Under the pieces are notes generated by a model, which had not been told where the DNA came from, searched no databases, and worked only from the letters and a program-made list of their open reading frames with translations. A stretch of DNA of 64,000 nucleotides from Stercorarius parasiticus (lineage: Eukaryota > Chordata > Aves > Charadriiformes > Stercorariidae). Positions 1-12,260 of this stretch are shown piece after piece. Each line of letters starts with the position of its first letter. The stretch's first letter is position 1. A program made the translations under genes and the position numbers. Location of the stretch: positions 124,001 through 188,000 of the forward strand of contig VWZL01000268.1 in assembly GCA_013396915.1 (NCBI GenBank), written 5' to 3'.

Positions 1-3000
1 TCGTTCAGTCTGGCACCATCTAGGGAGGGAGAGGGCTTGGCATGGGGAATAGCAGTTGATCTTGGGCTGCAGACCTTCTTAGCACTGTTTTTGAGGAACT
101 TTTTTCTTCTAAGGGACAAAGTCGAGCTGATTTGTGAGCCTTCTTGCAGAGACACATGAGTAGCTGGGCTGCGTTTGTTCAGGGGTTGCACTCTGGCAGG
201 GTTAAAATCCTGGAAACTTTTGCTGCCAAACCAATACAGCCACTTCTGTGTTGTCGTGCTTAACGAGTTACCCAACTTCTAGCAACAGACAAAGAGGAAG
301 AAACTGTGTGAAGATCCCCTAAGTTAACTGAAACTATTCAGAAGTACCAGAAGAAAAATCCTGGGAAGTGTTTCCCGTGAAACAAGAAAAACAGATATGT
401 AAATGCAGCACTTACCTTGAAAGCCGAAGTAGAATTCAATGATCTTTGATAAATCATCAAAGTTGGAAGGGCAAGAAGGACATCTGATATAACTGCTGAT
501 ACTGTGGACTTTTGAAGTAACTTTTTGAAGGGGTGGCAGGACAAACTGTGAGCAAGCAAATAGACCAGTTAAACCTTGGAGAATTGTATTAGGATAAATG
601 CTGAATACATTATTTTGGCAAGAAAGCAGTTAATTTCCTCATGTATCTACATGCTTTTTGAGTAAAATCCATCCAGAGGTATTGAAAATCATGTAATTGT
701 CTTCATAGTTGCCAGTTAGCATCTTAAAGGCACGGGAATTCCTTGTATCATAAGCTTTCTTGGGGAAAATCTGTTATCTCTTAAACACAGCTTCAGAAAA
801 CAACGTTCAAACAAGGCTGGGGAAAGTATACCTGGGGAGGAGTAATGGAAAACAGAAAGGAAGAGGCACAGGGTTGCTTCACTGTCAGGGTGTTACACAG
901 AGTGTGCAAAACAGAAATACCATCTGTCAGTTGGTTGCCATGAAACACTTGTGTGGTGGCCATCCTGTCTCCTTTTTCGTGCTTCCTTGTGAAGTTCAGC
1001 TGTGAATGGTGCTGAAAGTGTTGCAGGGGACCAGTGTGGGATAAAACATCTCTTTGAGCAAGACTGTAATGCTGTGACTGTAATGTAAAGTAGATTTATG
1101 TCATTGCTGCTGCACTGCAGTATTTTATCAAGCACTTTGTTAACCGAGTAGTAATTTTTCTTCAGTTAAAGGCTTCATATTTGCAGATTTATAATTTTAA
1201 CAAAAATGCTGTTGTTCTGCTATTTAGGTGCTCTTTGGTTTGAAGCAATAGTGTACTTTAGTAAAAGCCATGTGTGTGAGAAGCTTCTTTGAAAGTGGGC
1301 TTGGTACTTGGTTAGGGAAAAGGCTAATGCTTCTTGAGCAACCCAAACTTCTCCTTCATCCTATGAGTCACCCTCAGTGCTCAGCTAGAGAAGCAGAACT
1401 GCGCTGGTAAGGACAGAATTGCTGGAAATTTAAAAACAACCCGGGTTTATCACAGCAGGAGCTCTGTAAGATGCTGCTGACCTGGTGGAACCACAGACTG
1501 CAGACAGAATGGCAAGGGGAGGGAGAAGGGTCTTGGATCAGGGCCACATTTTTCTCCCACTCCCATTTTTCTATATTTCTATAGACTGTGTCTTGTTCCC
1601 TGCTGGCACCATGTTTTTTTCTTTCTTTTTTTGAAAGCAGGATATTAATCTGGTCCAATCTTTAGTCTTATGTTGAGATTTTTTTTTTAAACAGTTTTGA
1701 ATGATTTGTAGAGTTTGATATGAAGAAATGTGAAGTTTTCTAATTACGGAACATTTACATGCACTGATACCCAAGTCAAAACACGTATTTCCTCTGGAAA
1801 ACACCTTCATCCTTTATGTGCAAATTACTGCCTTGTTAGCTATGTTAGACCATATAGTTGGTTTTCTCTTGTTTCCCCCTGTGGAATTAGAGACTCAGGG
1901 GGAAAAACAGAGCTTTAGCTTGTTGAAGCTTTGCAGCTCTCTGCTAGTCCATGCTCTTTAGATTATCCAAGCTGTAAGGATGGGCCACATGTTGCACCTT
2001 AAGGGCCCAGAAAGACAACTGAGCAAGGGGCCCGGCAGTGATGTGGGGACTGGGGTCCCCCTGCTCGTGTCAAATACCACAGCCGGGGCTGTGCCACATG
2101 AGGGGCCGCGGGGGTTTTGTTACAGTACAAACCTGTTCCCTGGGTGTTAGCCTGCTTGTGTGAAACAAACTGCTAGCTGCTGAGAAACTTAAGCAAAGGG
2201 ACACTCCAGATAGCCTTGGTACAGTTATGTAGATAACTACAAAACTTAACGAAGAGGAAGTGTTGCTGTATGGTGGGTGTGAAAGCAGACAGAATGGGAA
2301 GTGAAAGATCTGCAATTGCTCTCTTAGGCTTTCCCCGCTAGTCTGGGGCATCCAGGTGCATGGTGCACAAACAAAGCTATTTTCTTTTTGAAAAAAAACC
2401 CCACACAAATGTATATTTTTAAGTAGCTCACGTGCACCGATGTTTCCAATAATAGTTCGGAAAATAGACAGTAAAATAAGATTACCATTTGAGGACATGT
2501 TTTCTTTTTATTCCACAGCAATGTTCTGTATGGTGTTGCTGTGTGGATTTCCTTCATATAAACTTAAAGGACATGTGTGGCTTTAGGCTTCACATTTTAG
2601 TAGCTGAAATAGGTTTCGTCTATGAAATGAAGGTGCTAAGGTTATAAATATTACGACTGTTTTGTTCTTATGTTCTCAAAAATCAGTCATTAAGACAGCT
2701 CACTGTAAAGCGTTTTACATCAAAGAATCAGAAGGCACCACATTGTAATGAGACTGCAGCATGTCTATTGCTAACGAGTTGACAGCAAAGTTGAATGCAG
2801 TTTTCATTTACTGTCTCGTAAATTGATTTTAGTTTACAGTGCTGTAGGCTAGGTCTCCTTAATTTTGTATTTTTGCTTAATTGAATGGCACGACATACAA
2901 TTAGCGTAAATATGTTGTATGTCTTCACTGACACAAGTTCCTGAGCCCGTGAAATGTACTCCAGCGTGAAGACTCTGATCTGCTCATCCTGTGTGCTGGG

Positions 3001-3924
3001 TGGAGCTTTTTTTAGGTAAAACCAGCTCCTGCTGAAAGTTAAACCGGGCAAGAAAATTAGAACAGTCTTAATGGCCTATTGCATGTGACATAAAATACAT
3101 GTAGTTAAAAATCTTTTTTAGTTATTTTTATTCCTGGCCTGCCATAATTCTCAGAAAAATTTATTCCATATATTTGCTGTTTTTTCTCCAGCTGTTGTAC
3201 GAGAAGTTGAGCTATTTTGTGACATCTTTTCCCGTTCACATAATGTTTTTTGTTTATGATCCTATTCTTACCTAATAAAGTATTTCACAGAAGGCTTTGG
3301 CGTGTGACAACTATTAATAGTTGTTTCTTGTAGCAGGAACGAAGGAAAATACCTTCCAGTAGAGCTATTGGACCGAGGTACTTAATGGTTATAATGCATC
3401 TGTATATGCAGTGAGTAGGGAAAGCTGCCCACAACTGCTAATGCTTGCTGCTAATACCACCTCAGCAGAATACGGTTCTGTTTCATCTGTTTTCAGTAAA
3501 AAGTAACATAGTGTTTCACGCGGGTGCTTTTGCATGATCTTTTAAAATATCCGTGCACCCTGTCTTCGGCTTCCTCTGACACAGCGTACCTACTGGCAGA
3601 CGGCAATATACGGACAAGTTGGTTTAGAGCTCAGTCTCCACATCAGATGGTACAAATACTGATTTTTGTGAAACATTTGTTACCTGTTTCTTCAGATGAC
3701 GTTTTCCTGTTGATTTGTAAGATCTTCTTTGCAAGAAGACTATAGCATTCTGCTTGTCTTGCCCTCCCAATGATTGTAAATGTTTCTGCTCATAATGAAG
3801 GTTACAGGCCATAGCAACCAATACTGCATATCAGAATTGATGTTTTTCCTTTACTGCTGTTTAGGTGAGGGGTCTGACAGGTATTTAGAAGCAGCATTTG
3901 GTGAAACCACTATGGAAAATGATG
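1..3924. other. Unique non-coding DNA, no gene recognised
   Basis: I see no recognisable exon, RNA gene or transposon here. The open frames on both strands are short, of unbiased composition, and match no family I know; the longest is 142 codons on the - strand at 2070-2498. A short GC-richer patch lies at about 2000-2115. It has a few CpGs and a 6-bp hairpin, GGGGAC/GTCCCC. A 10-bp direct repeat (GACTGTAATG) occurs at 1062-1071 and 1076-1085. The stretch is probably intronic or intergenic, and the sequence does not say which. Confidence 0.6.
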
Positions 3925-3981
3925 CTCCATGTTGGATTCAATGATCCTTCTGGGGCCCTTCCAACTTGAGATAGTCTATGT
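3925..3981 (+). mobile_element. CR1 LINE, 3' terminal fragment only
   Basis: The segment reads TTGGATTCAATGATCCTTCT, then GGGGCCCTTCCAACTTGAGA, and ends in TCTATG. This is the diagnostic CR1 3' end: a GGACTCAATGATCC-like motif, CCCTTCCAAC, then the ATTCTATG-type terminus. Only about 57 bp can be aligned by eye. The sequence just upstream (about 3860-3925) may be more degraded CR1 tail. No coding part is present. CR1 copies are normally 5'-truncated because reverse transcription starts at the 3' end, so a very short tail is an expected insertion product. Confidence 0.75.
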
Positions 3982-5825
3982 TTACGCTGTGTAAGTTATG
4001 TAAGTTGCTTACTTTGGAGATAGGGGCCCTGTTACACAGTAATTGGAGAATATTGGTAAGTAAGTATTATCTCCAATTAACAGTGATAGAGAGCTTGTAC
4101 CTAATACAATTCCTAGGATGCCACTCTGAAATTGGCTCTGGACAGCCAGGCCATCATAACTTCATTAAGGACTGCCTGCTAGCTGAGGAGGAAATAGTAC
4201 TAGGAGGGGCTGTAATATCTGAAAATGAAAAAGAGGAAAGGGGTGGCCTATCCATCCCAAGTGACAGCAGGGCAAAGAGGGAGGAGGGGGCAAAGTTATG
4301 TCTTCACTCCAACGGCAGCCCCAGCAATGTTTTGAGGGTTGCAAGCATTGGTTTTGGTAACGAGTGTTACCAAATATGCACAGCCAAAATTCCCCATCTG
4401 CCTTCTCAAGGTAGTAAAGTTGTGATAAAGGCATTCGGTGCCCATCACAGAGATTATCTGACAACTATCTGCCTGTAGCAAATACATCTTTGAACAGGAC
4501 TCTCGCTCTGCCTGCTGTGGCCTCGTGGCGTGCTGGTCTGCTGGTGCTGCCAGTGGGTGGAAGTGGGATGTTTTCTCTGTACTGCTTCCCTAGGATGCTA
4601 CGGTGAAAGGGCACAGAGCAGGGACTGGGTATGCACGCCACAAATTGAGGTTATTCTTCTGTCCATGTATCCTTTGGCTTTAGCCAAGAAGCCTAGCTGG
4701 TAAGTTCATCTGCCTCACACATGCAACTTCATAGCTTTTCAGCAACAGGGTCAAACTACCCTTTTCTTTTAGTCTCAATTTTTCCATGCAGCACAGTGGA
4801 ATGAGTACATGTGATTAGTACAAAAATCTGCATGGTAACAAAACCCCAAGAGATGTAAAACCCTAAAACCATTATTGAATACTTCAGTTAATTAAGGGGA
4901 TCTATGATGTTGGCTTTTGGGATAATCCCTCCTCAGTCTCACTTTGGAGGTCAGCTGCCCCGGTGCAACACCACAAATTTATGTATAGCCCCGTCCAAAA
5001 AGAAGAAGTGTTAGTCTATCAGAAGCATGGTAGCAGTTTTAATCCCATGTTTGTTCTTGTTTTTTTCTTTAGGGTACCATCTTTCTGCCCGGTAACAGAG
5101 TAATTGAGCATTCCGGCAATGAAGAAAGTCCAGGAAAGTTCCTTTTTGAAGTTGTTCCAGGTAGGATATTCTACTCCACGTGAAAAAGTCTTTGCAGTTT
5201 TGTTCTCAGTGACAAATGGCCGCATCTGTTCTGCCAGAACAGAAGCTGAAGGTGATTAATGATTCAATTTAAGGAAGAAAAATGGTTAATTTGTTAATAC
5301 TTTCATTCCTAATTTTTTCATTCATCTCCAGGCAGCGTAGGAAAAGGATGTGTCAATGTAAAGCATGATTGTTCACAGCAAGGCGCTGGGCCACTGAGTG
5401 GCATAGTGACAGTACAAGTGTATTTGGTACTTATTTTAGATTGTATTGGACGCTATGAAGTAGTTGTTGCATTTAGTGAGACCACTTATTGCCGAGACTA
5501 TAGGCCTGACACTGGATGCACGAGCAACCTGTCTGCTGTAGGTCTGGCCACTTTCAAAAGAACAAAAGAATCCATAACTTAGCATCAAAAGCTTATCAGT
5601 ACAGCACATGGGCTTGATGACATCAGTACCATCACTTAAGAATACTTCCTGGTCACTGTGGGTGGATAAACAGATTGTGACAACAGCAAGCATCACTGAT
5701 TTGGAACCCTAAACTTGTTTTTACTTGTGGTTTTTTGAGTGAGTGTTTATTTTACTGGGGGTAGATTTGTTTCAAGAACATTACCCTGTCAACTGAGTGG
5801 CCTACTGACTGTGAGTATTTCTGAA
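3982..5825. other. Unique non-coding DNA, no gene recognised
   Basis: No known family is visible. A 166-codon open frame on the + strand (3978-4478) starts inside the CR1 tail and has no motif I recognise. Its length is what chance predicts for one or two frames in 64 kb. An imperfect hairpin with 9-bp arms (AATTGGAGA at 4041-4049 and TCTCCAATT at 4070-4078) is present. Nothing else stands out. Confidence 0.55.
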
Positions 5826-7748
5826 GTGATTTGCTAGCTGCCTCTTTGCTACCTTGGACTTCCGGAGGGCAGAGTTTGGCCTGTTTAGGGGTCTGGTTGA
5901 CAGAGTCCCTTGTGAGACAGTCCTGAAGAGCAAAGGAGTCCTGGAAGGCTGGACATTATTCAAGAAGGAAATCTTAAAGGTGCAGGAGCAGGCTGTCCCC
6001 ATGTGCTGAAAGATGAGCCGGCGGGGAATACCACCGGCCTGGTTGAACAGAGAGCTTTGGCTAGAACGCAGGAAAACCCAGGAAGTTTATGACCTTTGGA
6101 AGAAGGGGCAGGCAATTCGGGAGGGCTACAAGGATGTCATGAGGTTATGCAAGGAGAATATTAGAAGGGCCAAAGCCCAACTAGAACTTAATCTGGCTAC
6201 TGCAGTAAAAGACAATTAAAAATGCTTCTATAAACACATTAGCAACAAAAGGAGGGCTAAGGAGAATCTCCATCCTTTATTGGATGTGAGGGGAAACATA
6301 GTGACAAAGGATGAGGAAAAGGCTGAGGTACTTTAATAGTAAGTCTCAGTCTTTAATAGTAAGAACAATTGTCCTTGAGGTATCCAGCCCCCTGTGCTGG
6401 AAGACAGGGACGGAGAGCAGAATGAAGCCCAAATAATCCAAGAGGAAATGGTTAGCGACCTGCTATACCACTTAGATATACACAAGTCTATGCAATCGGA
6501 TGGGATCCACCCAAGGGTACTGCGGGAGCTGGTGGAAATGCTCACCAAGCCACTTTCAACTATTTATCATCAGTCATGGCTAACAGAAAGGTCCCAGTTG
6601 ACTGGGAGGTTAACAAATGTGACACCCATCTACAAGAAGGGCCAGGAGGAAGATCCATGGAACTACAGGCCTGACCTTGGTGCTGGGGAAGGTTATGGAG
6701 CAGATCATCTTGAGTGCTATCGCATGGCACATACAGGACAAACAGGTGAACAGGCCCGGTTAGCAGGGGTCTATGAAGGGCAGGTCCTGCTTGACTAACG
6801 TGATCTCCTTCAATGACAAGGTGACCCGCTTAGTGGATGAGGGAAAGGCTGTGGATGTTGTCTGACAGGACCTTAGTAAAGCCTTTGATGCCGTTTCCCG
6901 CTCATGGCTTGCACAGGTGTACTCTTTGCTGGGTAAAAAACTGGCTGGATGGCCAGGTCCAAAGAGTTGTACATACAGGTTCAACAAGGCTAAACGCTGA
7001 GTCGTGCACTTGGGTCACAACAACCCCATGCAATGCTACAGGCTTGGGGAAGACTGGCTGGAGAGCTGCCTTGTGGAAAAGGACCTGGAGGTGTGGGTCG
7101 ACAGCCAGCTGAATATGAGCCAGCAGTGTGCCCAGGTGGCCAAGGCGGCCAACAGCATCCTGGCTTCTATCAGAAATAGTCTAGCCAACAGGACTAGGGA
7201 AGTGGTGGTGCCCCTGTACTCAGCCCTGGTGAGGCCACACCTCGAGTACTGTGTCCAGTTTTGGGCCCATCACTCCAAGAAAGACACTGAGGTGCTGGAG
7301 CCTGTCTGAAGAAGAGCAACGAAGCTGGTGAAGGGTCTAGAGCACAAGTCTTAGAGGAGCAGCTGAGGCAAGTGGGGTTGTTTAGCCTGGAGAAAAGGAG
7401 GCTGAGGGGAGACCTGATTGCTCTCTACAACTACCTGAAAGGAGGCTGTAATGAGCTGGGGGTCAGTCTCTTCTTCCAAGTAACAAGAAATAGGACAAGA
7501 GAAAACAGCTTGAAGTTGCGCCAGGGGAGGTTTAGATTGGATGTTAGGAAGAATTTCTTCACAGAAAGGGCTATTAAGCATTGGAACAGGCTGCCCAGGG
7601 AAGTGGTGGAGCCACCATCCCTGGAGGTATTTAAAAGACATGTAGATGTGGTGCTTAGGGACATGGTTTAGTGGTGGACTTGGCAGTGTTGGGTTTACAG
7701 TTGGACTTGATGATCTTAAGGGTCTTTTCCAACCTAAATAATTCTATG
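5826..7748 (+). mobile_element. CR1 LINE, long 5'-truncated copy
   Basis: A non-LTR retrotransposon of the avian CR1 group in sense orientation. The sequence enters the element near the endonuclease-RT linker (from about 5865, CTTGGACTTCCGGAGGGCAG) and runs to a canonical 3' end with TTGGACTTGATGATCTTAAG, TTTTCCAACC and ATTCTATG at 7741-7748. The 5' boundary is uncertain by about 50 bp. A complete CR1 is about 4.5 kb, so more than half is missing. Internal lesions include a 13-bp duplication at 6331-6363, a small gap near 6675, a gap near 6900, and a large deletion near 6975 that removes the RT catalytic box. The copy cannot move on its own. It resembles CR1 lineages common in Neoaves. Confidence 0.93.
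5865..7674 (+). pseudogene. CR1 ORF2 (reverse transcriptase) pseudogene
   Basis: This is the remains of the CR1 endonuclease/reverse-transcriptase polyprotein, spread over at least four frames. Piece 1 (6013-6219) is the pre-RT linker, with the basic RRAKAQLELNLATAVKDN tail. Piece 2 (6394-6798) carries DGIHPRVLREL, VTPIYKKG and NYRP of the RT N-terminus. The frame then shifts, and the segment from 6779 reads SCLTNVISFNDKVTRLVDEGKAVD. Motif A follows, degraded, with an in-frame TGA at 6863-6865 just before the SKAFDAVS residues. The FADD catalytic segment is absent, lost in a deletion near 6975. Piece 3 (7004-7309) has [20 protein letters not shown]. Piece 4 (7372-7671) has [20 protein letters not shown] and [11 protein letters not shown], then the normal stop. 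It encodes no working enzyme. Confidence 0.9.
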
Positions 7749-10700
7749 TTTCAACATGCAGTTAGCCCACTGTTTTTATTCAGTATATTCTGTTAATCCC
7801 CATTTTACTTTTCAATTTATCTTCCCATTATTGCTGTTCAAAAGGGTAAATAGAGGATAAAGTTTATTGAGACTCACCTCCATGTTCTTGCTCTTAAACC
7901 GTCTCAGTGTCAAGGCACAAATGTAGTTGTTTTGACTGATGCATGGAGATTTAGATATGTTGTACAAGGAGGCCTAAAAGAGGCCGGTCACTGACTGGAA
8001 TTTGCAGATGCAGCTCAGCACAGTGCAGCTTTATTTTTCCTTTTATATGCGGCAAAGAATTTGATTATGGAAGCTATGTGCAGTAAGGGGTTAGTACGCT
8101 AAGAAAGCAAGCATGGTATCTGTGAGGTTTGCTTAATATTCACCCCAGCTTGAATTAATCACATTTTTAAAAGTTTCTCACTGTGGTGTGTATCTTTTTC
8201 ATATGTTCAAAATATTTAAAGAAACATATTATTAACATTGCAAGTCTGGGGTTGACTAAAATCTTGTTTCCATTGAAAATCAAGAGAGTTTTTTCAGTTG
8301 AAAAAGTGCCCCCCCGCCCTTTTTTTTTTTATTCCCCCCCCCAGAGCACACAGAATGCTTTCTGCCCTAAAATTTCCAGGCGAAATGGAACTTCCAATCA
8401 GTCATTTCGTAAATTAAGCCTGTATTTCTTCTGGGTGTTGTAGATGGGAAAGAGAGAAGCTGAACTTGTGTAGTTATAGCTGTTGCTGTTGCTGCAGTAG
8501 GGTCTGTGCCCTACAGCAGTGAGCGTGGAGGGAATAAGATGAGCAGACAGAAATAGACTGGCACTGATTTTGGCCATGATGCTCTCTCTCCTCCTGATAG
8601 ATGTGACCATGGGAGAAGCAGCTTTAGTTACTGCCACAAGTTAAACTAGAAGGTGCTGCTGAGGAAGAGCACAAAACTGGGGTGTTCCCATCTCAAGATG
8701 GCTGTCATGCCACCTCTGCTGCCACATCACATGTGAAGACATCAATATAAAGGATTTTGCTGAAGCTTGTGCTCCGTATGTCCTGATTCATATTACACCT
8801 TAATCTGTCTGATAATGCTCGCCCTGAGTGTGCTTATTATGCCTCTGGTCTATGTGAATTTGGCATCTAGCGTGGAATATTTAACTGTAGGCCTGACATG
8901 TGTGTACGGTACAGGCACGAAAAGCTTCCTGTGCAACCCTGCAGGCAGCTGTATGGCACCAGAGGGTCAGTGCTTGCATGGGATCCGCCACAGCTGAGCT
9001 GCAGAGAGCTCCCTCGGGTACAGCTTGTAATTTTCCCCAACAGGAGGAAATCTGGCTGACAGCAGGGTAGTAGGGAACGGTAATGGAATAAGGCTTGAAG
9101 AGTCAAACATTTACATTTTGAAGGCAGGCCCTTCTGTCCATGTTCAAGCACCTTCCTCAGAGATCACTTATTTTCTGCATACGATCCCAAACACACTGAT
9201 GCCTGTGGGATGTGTACAGCCCATTTGGAGTACAGACCGCACTTTGCTGCTCTTTGAATGCTTTTACAGCAGTACCTGGCTGTTGCTGAAATTGTAGGAA
9301 GACTCCAGAAAACACAATGTTTCACCCTGGTTTTGAGTTATCAGTACACTGTTAAGTCTCAGCCACCATCTGTGTGGCTTCTGTTACCATAATTTGACTG
9401 TTTATTGCTCGTTTTCAAAATGTCGGCATCTCTCACTCGGCTTTCTTCCAGCCTGAGCCTTTGTGTGCCAAGCCTCAGCCCAGGGTCATCCTTCATGCCC
9501 AAGTTAAAAAGCTTGGGCAGCACAGCTGACAATGGGAGTGCCAGCTGCTGAACTGATGGGCAATGCTGATGGGAGAGCACGATCGCTGTTGTCATTCCCC
9601 AAAATATTTGTTACGCCATCTTTCTGTGCAGTCAAGTTAAAAAGTAATTTGCAATTAGTTTTTGGGCTGCCTTCAATATTTATCTGGCGCCTCCCTGAGA
9701 ATCAGGTATGGGTTTTTTGTTTTGTTTGCTTGTTTTTAATTCTGAGTATGGGGTTCTGAATGTTTTTAGGATAGCACCAGTATATTTATTTTTCCCCCCT
9801 TGCTAACAAGCAAGCAGATGTAGTGACTTCATGCTGGAGTAATTTTCCTGGTGAGAAAGGATTCGTGACCAAAAAAAAAAGCTTTTGGGAAATCAGATAG
9901 GACATTTCATGCCACAGCACTTGTCTTTGGGGGATGAAATTTAAATTGAGACTCAGACTGATTGTGGAGGCATCACGGTGCGTGTAGAAGTGTTGTCAGC
10001 GGTATGTTAAGCAAAGATGAAGTGAGCTTTGCCACTGTCGTTGTGTCACTGTTGCTTCTCAAGGCAAGTATTGTCAGCCTTTTGTAGTGGAGCTGTTTGT
10101 CATCTGTATCCTCTTAGTGACTCAGTATAAAAGTCAGTTTTACAGGCTGACAGCAACAAAACTGAGCTCATTGAGTGTAATAGAGAAAAGTATATTGTAG
10201 CCAAGGTTCTGTTTAGCCTTTGTTAGCTTTCATATGAGAAAAAAGCTACATAGCAACAGGATCTATTTGCAGGGGGGTTTTTATTTTGTCAGCTTAAATG
10301 AATATTGTGTTAAATGTATATCGCTGAAGCTCATGCTGCTCTTGGATTCTGTTTTCCCTGTATTAAAAGTTGAAGTAATTTCAGTTACAATCCCAAAGGC
10401 AATAGTGACAAGTCCTCTTTTTGTCTATCATGTCTGTGGGCGGCCTGAAAACTTGTGTGTGTGTTTGTTTATTGCTAATGCATGCAAATTATTTTGAGAA
10501 TGTATGTGGGAGTAGGTTTATACTATGAAACTAATTCTCTGTGCCCAGCCATCTCTGAAGATGAATGAAAGAAATGTGTGTGGAGACAAGTATCTTGCAG
10601 TTTTGATGCTGTAATTAAAATACAGATGCCTTTAATTTGCATTTTGAAAACATTCTGTTCATTCCTTAAGTCATGACATGGTTTAATAATTAAAATTATT

Positions 10701-12072
10701 CATTTTTTTTCTTTTGCTGTGCTGATGAAGTTAATTCACAGGAGCGAAACTCTCTCCTGTACGGCACGAGGACCACACCACACTTCTGTGCAGTTTCTGT
10801 ACTGGAGTCAGCGTGACAAGGAGGTGATTAGTGATGTCTGTGATTAATAACAGCTTCTATCGCACTCAGAGGAATGTTTCATACTCAACAGAAGCCAGAA
10901 GACAGTTTAAATAAATACTTTTTTAATGGGAAATATGTACCTATAGCAAAGTTGTGTGATTAGGTTTGTTCAAGTGATTGTGTTTTCTTTGCCGATTGTT
11001 ACCAGTTTTATTTAGAAGATAAAATCTCACTCTGTGTATTTGTTCCTGTCTAAAGGAAACCTGAGGTGTTTATCTTGGTATGCAAGTGTAATGGGGAAAG
11101 GCACTTGTGTTCACACAGAACTGAATCGGGTGACCTAGCTGTGTTTCAGTGAACTAGGTGTCACCTGTAGGTATGGAGGTGCAGAACAGAGGCACACGAA
11201 AGCACCATAGTTTGAATGTGTGGTGATTTGCAGATAGGGGACTTGATTCCTGCTTGAGTTGAGTTGCTGCACCCTGTCTGCACCAGGAGGACCTGAGCAC
11301 AGAGATGTGGGAAGCTCAGACTCGTCCAGTGTTTTTCACACAAGCCTCAAGTGTCTTTTTCGGAGTCTCCTGGACTTTCTAAGGGTTGCTGCCTGAAGGC
11401 ATTTTGAGTGAGGGCAGCATGACAAGTGTTGCCATAGGAGCCTGTGGCTTTTCGAGGGATGTCCAGATGCTTGTAGGAGCTCCCAGCGCTTAAATCCTTG
11501 TCTCCTGATGCACTTGGGAAGCACCACCAGCTCAAAATAATCTGGGACTATGTAGGTAATTGCCTAGAAGAGATGATGGTTATTGAATGGGCAAAGGAAT
11601 GTGCTTCATTGTTGACTAGGCTTCGATCCTGGAAACTAAACTGCTCATACTGCTACCTCCCCAGCTGCTGTTATTTGAGATCTTTATGCTGTGGCTGATG
11701 TCCTGCCTGTGAGAGTGAGAAATCATTTTACAGCTTGGCCTCAGGGGTAAGAAGCCAGATCAGCACTCCAATGGTATTTCACCATTTCAATGGTAGTGAA
11801 TCATGTATTTCTTTGTCCCTGACCTGTATTGCATGCTGATTTCCTGAGTAAACAGCACTGAAGACGAGCTTACTTACATGACCGTGTTTGCCAGCATGTG
11901 ATCTGTTTGCATGCTCTGTTCTAAGGCATGAGTTCCCCTAGAGACGCAAATATCCCAAAGATTTCTCTGACGAGTTGTTCAGTTGCATGAGTGTTAATAT
12001 TTAATTAGCACTGTTTAAACTAAAACATACATTTCCAAATGTTGATCTTCGGTATTTCTTGTGGAATCTTTT
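7749..12072. other. Unique non-coding DNA, no gene recognised
   Basis: I found no exon, RNA gene or transposon. Open frames are short and unremarkable. The only low-complexity tract of note is the C/T block at 8309-8342, listed separately. The interval 10457-10470 has a short TG run. The sequence is probably intergenic or intronic. Confidence 0.55.
8309..8342. repeat. Homopolymer block C7-G-C3-T11-ATT-C9
   Basis: Consecutive homopolymers: C7 at 8309-8315, C3 at 8317-8319, T11 at 8320-8330 and C9 at 8334-8342. The complementary strand is correspondingly G-rich. Such blocks are prone to slippage and to sequencing or assembly error, so the exact run lengths should be treated with caution. Confidence 0.85.
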
Positions 12073-12260
12073 CACAGAATCACAGAATAGTATGGGTTGG
12101 AAGGGACCTTTGGAGATCATCTAGCCCAACCCCCCTGCCAAAGAGGTTCACCTAGAGCAGGCTGGACAGGAACGCATCCAGGCAGGTTTTGTGTATCACC
12201 AGAGAAGAAGACTTCACAGCCTCTCTGGGCAGCCTGTTCCTGTGCTCTGTCACCCTCACC
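12073..12260 (-). mobile_element. CR1 LINE 3' fragment, antisense
   Basis: On the + strand this reads as the reverse complement of a CR1 3' end: CACAGAATCACAGAATAG, then GGGTTGGAAGGGACC, GATCATCTAGCCCAACCCCC, and further on CTCTGGGCAGCCTGTTCC and CTCTGTCACCCTCACC. The two-unit tail (CACAGAAT-type) marks the 3' end, so the element lies on the - strand. It breaks off at about 12260, where the reverse-transcribed copy ended. The retained part covers the 3' UTR and the last codons of ORF2 (the region encoding the terminal NRLP...EV segment). It matches the shorter chicken-type CR1 families better than the long + strand copy at 5.8 kb. Confidence 0.92.

Noticed and set aside
2070..2498. 142-codon open frame (-)
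   Set aside because: Low-complexity Ser/Leu-rich translation without a recognised domain; no splice or promoter context.
3978..4478. 166-codon open frame (+)
   Set aside because: No motif, starts inside a CR1 tail, and one or two frames of this length are expected by chance in six frames of 64 kb (about 5% stop codons).
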